Assembly (NCBI GenBank): GCA_024114885.1
Contig: CP099425.1
Coordinates: 2,418,001-2,482,000 of the forward strand
Direction: 5' to 3'
Source: Septoria linicola
Lineage: Eukaryota; Ascomycota; Dothideomycetes; Mycosphaerellales; Mycosphaerellaceae
Length of the DNA stretch: 64,000 bases
Position numbers and translations under genes: made by a program. The notes under the pieces were generated by a model. That model worked only from the letters and a program-made list of their open reading frames with translations, searched no databases and had not been told where the DNA came from. Position 1 is the stretch's first letter. Every line of letters begins with the position of its first letter. Of this stretch, positions 57,118 through 64,000 are shown piece after piece.

Positions 57118-57203
57118 TCAGTCGGCTGACCTGCATTACTGATATCTGCGACTCAGGTCGTGTGACAAGCCAACCACTTGCTTTTGATCAACACGCGGAG
57201 GCC

Positions 57204-57929
57204 ATGCCCGTGACAGACTGCCCCGATACCACAACCGCACGGGCAGTAAAGGTGTGATCTGTGGGCACGGCAATCAATAGAAGCCTGGCTGCCTATGTCT
57301 AGTACGAGTTCCACGACCTCAGAAAGGCGTTGGAAAGCCGTTGTCTTCGCTCGATAAATTTTGGCCACGAGACTTGCATCAAGCTAGGCTCCGAAATCTG
57401 CAAAGAGCTCAGACTCGAGGATGAGAAGGCCACTCTAGTGCTGCGTTTGGCCGAAAACGTGCTGGACCTTGATATAGGTGATGTGATGGACGGTCCCACT
57501 GAGATATGGGAGGTCTTTATCGCGTCTGGGGAGTTCCAAATACAAGTGATGCGGAAGCGGAAACAGCGGATGGCAAACCCGACAGTACATCGGGTCACAA
57601 GGCAGAGGAAAAGGCCAGCGATTCAATCGAGCGACTCCGAAGACGAGGACAATCCTCCCGTGCGAAAGCGTATCAAAAAAGAACCGTGCACAAAGTGTGG
57701 AGGGCAGGAGTGCAGGAGGGCTGCGAGGACTGGCTGGTATGAGTTGGGAAGAGCGACGACCTCAATTGAAGAGGATCTGGGGCTTGATCCGGGACGATTG
57801 AGGCTCCGCTTAGATCAACATTACACCACACACGAGTCCGGCAGCAGCAATATTGACGATGCCATTGATGCAAACCCCCATGTCACATTCTCGATGAGCA
57901 GGACCTTCTGCAAAATGGAATGCAAGTGA
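57204..57929 (+). CDS. Orphan protein with basic nuclear-like segment
   Basis: A possible 224-aa protein. Exon 1 (57204-57251, MPVTDCPDTTTARAVK) joins in phase 0 over a 51-nt intron (57252-57302, GTGTGA..CTAG) to exon 2 (57303-57929). The body has a helical part (CKELRLEDEKATLVLRLAEN, EIWEVFIASGEFQIQVMRKR), basic clusters (RQRKRP, VRKRIKKEPC) that could direct nuclear import, and a small CxxCGGQEC motif. I do not recognise a family. Support comes from the long open frame, intron phase and composition. The exon-1 choice is tentative because no ATG opens exon 2 itself. Confidence 0.45.
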
Positions 57930-58133
57930 GGCGGACACCAATTGCGCACCTGTTCCAAACGCCTATTTGTTCTCGAAACTACTCCAGAGGTCTGTGGCCT
58001 GAGACACTTAGCAAACTTGCATCATAAGTTGCTATACTAAGTTTCGCCTCTTTCTCACAATACTCCGACACTCAATAATAGATCAGTCCCGAGCACAAAT
58101 CACGTCTTCCTTAAAGGAGAAGAAGTGTCCGCC

Positions 58134-58772
58134 ATGAGCCTCCCACGTACCGAGGGGATCTTGAAACGGTGAGCGTCGGTCTACACGTCTGTCAAATCCG
58201 CTGCTGATTGTTTCTAGCTTGTATCGATCAGGTGGATTCTCTGATCTCGCACTCAGCACAGTCAATGAGACATGGCATGTTCACAGATGTATCGTATGTG
58301 AGGCGTCCTTCGCATTCTACGAGCTGTGGTTCAACGTCAGCACAGATCGGCTGCTTGAGAGTAATTGGGTGGTCGAGCAAATCATGGCCCACTGCTACGG
58401 CGTTGCTGACATATTGATCTTGACCACTATCGAGGGCAGACTGGAAGGAGCAGTAGAACTCTATCTCGCGGCTATCAAGGTGACGATACTCCCCAAAAAA
58501 GCCGGATCTATACTGATCTTGCACGACAGTACGACCTACCAGAACTCCGAGACGAAGTAGAAGCAGTGATAGCCGGCATCGAGGGACCAGATCAGAGACG
58601 CTTCATCGAGTATCTAACCTGGCTGTATCGACATCCGCAGAGAAACGAGCTGCCCACGTCGTCGCTGGAAGCAGGCGCAAAACTGCTAGCAAGCGGAATG
58701 AATTGGTGGCGCCTGTCTGATCCTGGAAGCAAAGTGTCGCTCGACAGACTGCGCGGCTGCCACGAGCTGTGA
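58134..58772 (+). CDS. BTB/POZ copy E, intact
   Basis: A 179-aa protein in three exons: 58134-58168 (35 nt, phase 2), 58218-58479 and 58530-58772. The introns are 49 nt (GTGAGC..CTAG) and 50 nt (GTGACG..ACAG). The BTB core is degenerate but recognisable: LYRSGGFSDLALSTVNETWH, VHRCIVCEASFAFYELWFNV and YGVADILILTT. The phase-0 intron follows LAAIK. The C-terminal exon begins YDLPELRDEVEAVIAGIEG and ends LRGCHEL, 18 residues shorter than in copy F. No catalytic motif or other domain is present. BTB proteins dimerise and can recruit cullin-3, but the role of this fungal family is unknown. It heads the five-copy tandem array, all on the plus strand. Confidence 0.72.
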
Positions 58773-59232
58773 CGCGATCTGTGCAAGCATATCGGAAAGG
58801 ATGGATACTGGTCTCGTGAGGAGGTCAGTCGCCTTCTTGGGCTCGCGACATCCTTGCCGATGAGAGAAAAAGTCGTAACTAGGTAGCACTCTGTACGGAC
58901 GGTCTGGGGTCTCGAAGACAACACGATTCGGAGGCTTGGGTGATAAATGTAGGACGAACCCGGCACATTCGAGCATTGATGCAACAGCTCTTACGTCTTC
59001 CGTGAATGCATGGCGTGGAAGCCCGAGCAGCCGCGCATTCAACCTCGCATGCGGCAATAAAGCGCGCGTCCTTCGCCGCAGGACCGTTGCTCCATGCAGG
59101 CCGACAAGTGAAGCTCGTTTGTGCATAAGCGCATTACATTTTGCAGTTCGCAGCCACAACTTGAGTTCTGTTCACCTCTATGACTGCCCTTTCTTGAACA
59201 CAAAAATACAGCACTTCAACTCGGAATTGGAA
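58773..59232. other. Spacer between BTB copies E and F
   Basis: 460 bp with a 157-codon minus-strand frame (58686-59159) that overlaps copy E's last exon and has no motif. I judge it a shadow. Confidence 0.4.
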
Positions 59233-60053
59233 ATGGCATCGAACCATAGCAGAGATGTCCTCAAGCGGTATCTTTCCCACTTCACACGTCTCCGCTACCT
59301 TCCACCAAGACCGCGAGAAGCTGACCTATCTGTAGGCTCTGGGCGACCAGCGAATGGTCTGACTTGGAAATTATCTGCGAAGGTTCGGAGTGGAGGGTGC
59401 ACAAGAATGTCGTTTGCGCAGGCTCCCCGCATTTTACAGAAGCATACAGACTGCATATGGAGAAGGCTCATAGAGTTTGTCAGATAAGGAAGAAGAGTGC
59501 GACGTCGTACGTTTCAAGCGAGCTGTGTAGACTCTAAGAGCTCACAGCTGACGGCATGTATGGGCAGAATGCGATCGATATCGATGAGCCCGAAATTGTC
59601 CTAGTACAGGTACTCCGCTATCTGTACGGACTTGATCTCAAGATCGGGTGGGACGGGCCTGTCGTTCTCGCGAGAGATGTCGTGAGCCTCTATCTTAACA
59701 TGGAGAAGGTATGCACATCGGCATCCGGCACTGGCATTACACTGAAGTCTAAGCAGTACGAGATTCCAGGACTGGCAACCGAAGTCCATCGAGCTATCGT
59801 GAAAGAGGTGGAAGGCATGGCTTGCCACGGCGTGTACCACTCCCTGGTCAGCTTTGGCCTGGAGCTCTACTGGAGCAGGGACAGGCGTGTTGTACCAGAA
59901 GCCATCTCCCAGGAGCTGATCCTATGTACTATCCAGGTCTTGGACAACCTCATTGAAGACGATGCTTGGGGTCTGGTCATATGTCACAAGAACTACGTGA
60001 CGGACATCGTCACATACTTGGTCAAGACTCGCAGAAACATCGCAGAAGCATGA
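59233..60053 (+). CDS. BTB/POZ copy F, intact
   Basis: A 203-aa protein in four exons: 59233-59267 (35 nt, phase 2), 59336-59474, 59568-59708 and 59757-60053. The intron at 59475-59567 uses a GTTTGT donor and is the least certain. The BTB part reads LWATSEWSDLEIICEGSEWR, VHKNVVCAGSPHFTEAY, then DIDEPEIVLVQVLRYLYGLD and ends LNMEK, where the usual phase-0 intron lies (its acceptor AAGCAG also has an upstream AAG). The last exon is 297 nt, the same size as in copy G: YEIPGLATEVHRAIVKEVEG to VTYLVKTRRNIAEA. This is the fullest member of the downstream array and a good reference for the others. Function unknown. Confidence 0.72.
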
Positions 60054-60589
60054 GCAAGCTATGAGAGAGGAGAAGTGCATGTCGATAACGAAGGTAAGGG
60101 AACGGTCAGGCAAAGGGAATTCCACGCGCAACGGCCAGAAATGTTATACGTTTCTGGATCGCTTCGAAAGCCGGAAACCTGCTCAAGGTGTATTGTCAGG
60201 CATCTTCGCGTACATTCGGGCTCAGGATGGAGCTATCAAGAATAGTAGAATACTCAGGCAGGCATATCCGACAGCCTCAAAAGGCTGTCCTGTAGGGACA
60301 GTTTGGCTTGCACGAAACTTCGGGACCTGGTAAATGTGAGACTGAAGTATAAGAAATGGTGTCCTGTCTGATAGTTTCAACTGAGCCAGACCTGGGCTTC
60401 GTCACATGCTATTACATTGATGTGAAGCCTGCTGTCGAAAGTGAATAGGCACAGGTAGTAGCCTCCTCGATTTACTTCGCACTAGCTTATAGCAACAGAC
60501 TTGACTGACCTTGTGGAATTCTCTTCTCTTTTCAATCAACGACAGACACAACCGAACGCCAGACATCACCAATACGACCCGATATAGCC
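60054..60589. other. Spacer between BTB copies F and G
   Basis: 536 bp with the hairpin pair at 60270-60301 and no gene. The promoter of copy G should lie in the last ~200 bp. Confidence 0.4.
60270..60301. repeat. Two overlapping, mutually exclusive hairpins
   Basis: GACAGCCT (60270-60277) pairs perfectly with AGGCTGTC (60282-60289) around a 4-nt loop. CTGTCC (60285-60290) can pair instead with GGACAG (60296-60301). They share 60285-60289, so only one can form at a time. They lie 217 bp after copy F and 289 bp before copy G. Confidence 0.7.
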
Positions 60590-61311
60590 ATGTCTGACTC
60601 GGAAACCGAAGGTTTACTGGAAAGTGAAATCCTATTGGAACGGTAAATTTCTTCTTCTATTAGACAGAGCAGACCAAGCTGATATCACAATAGCGTGTGG
60701 AAGAGCGAGAAGTGGTCCGACCTCAAGATCAAATCGAGGGATGGGAATGTCTACAGCGTCCACAAGGTCATCGTGTGCGAGCGATCTACCTTCTTTGCAC
60801 GAGCATGCCCTGGGCTTCTAGACGTTCCGCTCTATATCGATGAGCAGGCAGACGTCCTTGAGCTCATGCTAAGATGGCTCTACGCTCTCGACGAAAGCAA
60901 GCTTTTCAAGTATTGTTTGGACAACTCCAAGGCCGCAGATCTCTATGAGGCAGCCGCAGATGTGTGTAGTATCTGACCTCAAAGAAAGGTATGCCACAGG
61001 CTAACTAAAGGTAGTACGGCATTCCAACCCTCACGGAGCAGATCGAGGAGCAGCTGGACCGTCAGCTTGCTGTTGCTCACTACTGAGACGTCGTTCGAGT
61101 CGGAGGAGATGTGTACGACCGAGACCTAGATGAAAAGCTCCCACCGAATTTCGTAAAGGAGCTCATCAGGCACACGACGCTATCGATTGGAGAGATCATG
61201 GCCGACGGAGAGCTTTGGTCGATTCTACAGGACTATTCGGGGTATCAGAAAGCGGTCATCACGTACTTAGCCAAGGGCTCGGACAAGGTCGAGCAAGATT
61301 TGTTCCTTTGA
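60590..61311 (+). pseudogene. BTB/POZ copy G, in-frame TGA in the last exon
   Basis: Exons are 60590-60642 (53 nt, phase 2), 60694-60961 and 61015-61311 (297 nt). The introns are 51 nt (GTAAAT..ATAG) and 53 nt (GTGTGT..GTAG). The BTB core reads VWKSEKWSDLKIKSRDGNVY, SVHKVIVCERSTFFARACPG and LELMLRWLYALDES, and ends YEAAAD before the phase-0 intron. The last exon starts YGIPTLTEQIEEQLDRQLAV but hits TGA at 61084-61086 (codon 131), then stays open for 74 codons with family-like IMADGELWSILQDYSGYQKA. A product of 130 aa would keep the whole BTB domain. A sequencing error or a read-through codon is possible but less likely given the state of its neighbours. Confidence 0.7.
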
Positions 61312-61796
61312 AGTCATCGCAGCCTGGACAGACATCATCATATGTCTTGAGAGCAGACTGGTCTAGGCGACAGAAATGTTGCTTCGAGAGGAAGTCAACG
61401 AAAGGACGAGCAGCTTTGCGAAGGAAGAGTGCTTCAGCCAACAGATTCCCCATGCCGAGCCCTACTCTGATTGAGCTTAAGGCCAGCAGACCTTACTATG
61501 GCCGTTCGCTTCAGGGATAGGACGTCGGTGGAGAGGCACAGCGAGATAGCTCGAAAGCTACAGCTGCACCATAGCATTGCAAAGACCTCCTTCCTGTTTT
61601 CGAAGAGCTTTTCTCAGTCAGGATTGTCCTCCCTTCATAGTAGTCTCGTGAGGCCGAAGTGAAGCGAACACGCAAGCATAACGTGCATTAGTCGCTTTCC
61701 ACCCGCACGACTCGAATTTTCTGCAAGAATCTCTTCTTGTTTTTTCTTCCTGGCGTCTCCAACATCAAGAAGCTGCTCGACAACCGCATCGCAACC
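61312..61796. other. Spacer between BTB copies G and H
   Basis: 485 bp, no gene seen. The frames at 61471-61662 have no motif. Confidence 0.4.
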
Positions 61797-62492
61797 ATGA
61801 CAAAGAGTCGCAGTGAGGAGGTCATGCTGATGTACGTAGCTGTTTCAAGCTGTGCAGGTGTGCGGCAAGAAAGGTGTGGAGTGTGCTGACCACTTGTAGG
61901 CTCTTCAATGGAGGATGGAATGGGCCCCAGTGGTTTCCAGACTTGACACTGGTCTCAAAGGAAGGTCGCAACTTTCAGGTGCACTCTAGGGTCCTCCGTG
62001 CGCAATCGACTTTCTTCGCGGAGCTCCTAGAAGTACCGAACACGACGCTGGAGTTGGATGTGTCGAACGATACACCATGTGCGGTAGTGGAACACCTCTA
62101 CGGTCTTGAGGTTACCCTCCGGGACCCATACGCCAACTTGCTAGCAGATGACGCGGTGAATTACTTGGAGGCTGCTGAGAAGGTATGAAATTGACGTACA
62201 TTCCCAGCTTCTCGCTAACGGCCAACAGTTTGCACTGGCGGAGTTCCCGGCAGAGGTGGAGAAAGCTGTGTGCAAAGTGCTCGGGAAGATGTCGCCGGAC
62301 AATCTGTTGAGCTTTGGCGTCTACTTGTACGAGGCGCGGTACGATACGCGTGTCACCCAGGCCATCCTTGACTATCTGTTCAGGCTCACCGTCTAGCACA
62401 TGGACACCATCATGGCTGATGGAACTCTCTGGCAAGACTTGCGCGAGAGCCCGGAGTATTCCAAGGCAGTCATGGGGACATTGATGCACTAG
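61797..62492 (+). pseudogene. BTB/POZ copy H, in-frame TAG in the last exon
   Basis: Exons are 61797-61831 (35 nt, phase 2), 61900-62182 and 62229 onward. The introns are 68 nt (GTACGT..GTAG) and 46 nt (GTATGA..ACAG). The BTB domain reads PQWFPDLTLVSKEGRNFQVH, SRVLRAQSTFFAELLEV and CAVVEHLYGLEVTLRDP, and ends YLEAAEK before the phase-0 intron. The last exon begins FALAEFPAEVEKAVCKVLGK and stops at TAG 62394-62396 (codon 162). It is then open to a second TAG at 62490-62492, with DTIMADGTLWQDLRESPEYS closely matching the copy G tail. The homology past the stop shows the stop is derived. A CAG-to-TAG change would explain it. Confidence 0.7.
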
Positions 62493-62612
62493 TTGACCAG
62501 GAGCCGCGAAGAATTGGTCTTGAGACCATCTTGGAGCATGGCAGGCGAAAGAGCTCCCCAAAGATGCTGATTGGAGATTCCATCCGCGTATTGCATGCTG
62601 ACACAATGATAG

Positions 62613-62898
62613 TGCAAGCTTCCTGAGCTTGCTGAGGAGATCGAGAGAGTGGCAATGGAGTCTGTTCACCAGGGCATAGCACTCTACAGCGAGCAGCTTG
62701 AGGAGCGAGTTCCGCGGCGATTTCGAGAGGAAGTGGTAAGAATTCACTGCCTGCAACATCAGGTGGATCGCGGGCGATAGGGAGGACTGGGCGAAGCTTC
62801 ACGGATGCCCTACATTCCTGCAAGCAGTGCTCGGATACTTGGCAGGCCGCTCAGAGAAGCTGGCGGAGTGTGCGCAGGACGCAATGCAACGCGTCTGA
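62613..62898 (+). pseudogene. BTB copy I: orphan C-terminal exon relic
   Basis: After a preserved acceptor with a CTGAC branch point (62598-62612), CKLPELAEEIERVAMESVHQ matches the start of the family's last exon (compare YDLPELRDEVEAVI). After one frame change near 62750 it continues as RWIAGDREDWAKLHGCPTFL and AVLGYLAGRSEKLAECAQDA, ending at TGA 62896-62898. The block is 286 nt, close to the 297 nt of intact copies. No BTB exon precedes it: only 120 bp separate it from copy H. This mirrors copy A, which has the BTB half and no last exon. Confidence 0.6.
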
Positions 62899-63017
62899 TG
62901 CAGCAGCTTGGACACAGAGTACCAGGCTCTACTGAGAATGCCAGCGCTCTAGTCGATCGGCCAGCTCCACACGTTTCCAGGACCTGCCGAACGTAGCGCC
63001 GCAACATCGATGCCGGA

Positions 63018-64000
63018 TCATCTCTTCTCCTCAAAGAACTTCCCCAACCCATCAACCACACTCTCCACCTTCCCATCAGCTTTCGCATCAACACAATCTC
63101 TGATCCAGCCAGGCAACTTCCTCCGAAACCTCTCATCTTGATATCTCGAATCGAACAACAGGATACTCGCCCAATCGTCCTTGTGTCGTATTGCTCTCCC
63201 AATTGCCTGATTGACACTCCTCATTGTGACATTCTCGCCTTGCTCTCTGCTTGCTCTTCCTTTCGGCTCGCCTCTTTCAGCAGCGCGTTCTTCAAGATAT
63301 TCCATCTTTGCCTTCCAGCCTGGATCCGAAGGATTGGGAAATGGTAAGCCGATGACGATGACGCAGCGGCCTAGTTCGTTGGAGAAGTTAATGCCTTCTG
63401 ACAGCTTGCCGCCGATGACGGAGAGAAGAAGCGCGCCTCGAGTGGGGTTGGAGTGGATGGCGGCAGTGTAGGCTGTGAAGGGGTCTTCCTTTGCAGTACC
63501 ACGAGTATCGAAAAACACTGGCTTGATGGCTTCGAGGCGAGCAGTGACGCCTGCGGATTTCCAGGCTCGGAGGACATTGTCGATGTATCCATAGCTTGGG
63601 AAGAAGACGACCATACCTCCCTGCACTTTGGGTGCGATCTGTAAAAGTGCGTTGCCGGCTCGAATGATGTTCTTCTCGCGCGCCTTGAAAGTGAAATCGA
63701 TTGACCCTTCGCAATCGGAGGCGATCGTGCGTACAAAGAGGTTGCTCGGTGGTATGAGATGGCCACAGGAGAACGTCGTGATATCCTGCAGGTAGGGGAA
63801 GAGCTGCTGTTTGTAGTCGTCCATGGGAGACATCGTGCCACCTGCGAGTATTACTGCTCTTGCTTCCTCGACGATGTCACGAAAGTGCTCAGCCGGATCC
63901 AGTAGCATGTATTTGATTGTGATCTTGTCGTCTTCTTTGGCCCATGTGAAGCGTCCTTCTTTGGCAGGATTCATCAAACACGGCAAGAAGTTTTGCACAT
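63018..64000 (-). CDS. CHL1: CHL1/DDX11-type DNA helicase, C-terminal part (cut by window edge)
   Basis: The last 326 codons of a minus-strand gene whose 5' part lies beyond position 64000. Read from the edge, it has EEARAVILAGGTMSPMDDYK, then FSCGHLIPPSNLF (a CHL1-type signature), GGMVVFFPSYGYIDNVLRAW, RGALLLSVIGGKLSEGINFS, CVIVIGLPFPNPSDP and the helicase motif VI block SVNQAIGRAIRHKDDWASIL, ending VVDGLGKFFEEKR. CHL1 is an XPD-family 5'-3' DNA helicase with an iron-sulfur cluster that supports sister-chromatid cohesion. The cluster cysteines and Walker A are outside the window. No frame break is seen here. It is convergent with the BTB array. Confidence 0.9.
   Translation of the reverse strand, partial: VQNFLPCLMNPAKEGRFTWAKEDDKITIKYMLLDPAEHFRDIVEEARAVILAGGTMSPMDDYKQQLFPYLQDITTFSCGHLIPPSNLFVRTIASDCEGSIDFTFKAREKNIIRAGNALLQIAPKVQGGMVVFFPSYGYIDNVLRAWKSAGVTARLEAIKPVFFDTRGTAKEDPFTAYTAAIHSNPTRGALLLSVIGGKLSEGINFSNELGRCVIVIGLPFPNPSDPGWKAKMEYLEERAAERGEPKGRASREQGENVTMRSVNQAIGRAIRHKDDWASILLFDSRYQDERFRRKLPGWIRDCVDAKADGKVESVVDGLGKFFEEKR

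Noticed and set aside
58686..59159. 157-codon minus-strand frame between BTB copies
   Set aside because: Overlaps the last exon of copy E antisense and has no family features.
1..64000. CRISPR arrays, prophage, insertion sequences, rRNA
   Set aside because: Nothing of this kind is present; intron-bearing fungal genes fill the window, and no transposase or reverse transcriptase motif was found.

Overview
The window is nuclear DNA of a filamentous ascomycete (Pezizomycotina), most likely a dothideomycete. The evidence is short introns of about 49-93 nt with GT..AG ends and CTNA(A/C)-type branch points, dense genes on both strands, and fungal families such as StuA, a Hsp30-type Hsp20, a Dal5-type permease, GH76, Src1/Heh and a fungal ornithine decarboxylase antizyme. 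No species can be named from the sequence alone. All exon models below were built by reading splice sites and phases by eye.

Layout. 0-2.7 kb: Hsp20 and the BORC/BLOC-1-type KxDL protein (both -). 2.7-5.0 kb: no gene seen. 5.0-7.5 kb: three tandem BTB/POZ copies (+), two of them rearranged. 7.9-20.8 kb: the giant GCN1 gene (-) and a DHX29/DHX57-like DEAH helicase (+) share a 337-bp divergent promoter; both proteins are linked to translation. 21-25.5 kb: a GT31-like glycosyltransferase (-), a PI-PLC-like phosphodiesterase (+) and a small fungal hypothetical (+). 25.5-28.8 kb: two decayed genes (-), one Hsp70/actin-ATPase-like and one Dal5-like MFS transporter. 29.5-33.6 kb: a small orphan (-), a GH76 mannanase (-) and a BRCT protein (+). 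34.1-34.8 kb: a decayed BTB copy (-). 35.5-38.8 kb: an NDR/LATS-type kinase (-) with one in-frame stop. 39.5-40.5 kb: an ornithine decarboxylase antizyme (+) needing a +1 ribosomal frameshift. 41.9-44.5 kb: stuA (-) with an unusual AUG-free leader, followed by about 5.6 kb without a recognisable gene. 50.2 kb: a small secreted cysteine-rich protein (-). 52.2-55.2 kb: Src1/Heh inner nuclear membrane protein and a conserved hypothetical (both -). 56.4-57.9 kb: a short bZIP and an orphan (+). 58.1-62.9 kb: five tandem BTB copies or relics (+). 63.0-64.0 kb: the 3' part of CHL1 (-), cut by the window edge.

Two themes stand out. First, a family of short BTB proteins shares one gene plan: a tiny first exon ending in phase 2, a BTB exon, a phase-0 intron usually after an (A)ADK-like helix, and a roughly 300-nt C-terminal exon. 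It appears nine times in states from intact to relic. Second, the antizyme gene has an intron ending 7 nt before its UGA shift codon and a GC hairpin 1 nt after it. The total exon length is 3n+1, as a +1 frameshift requires.
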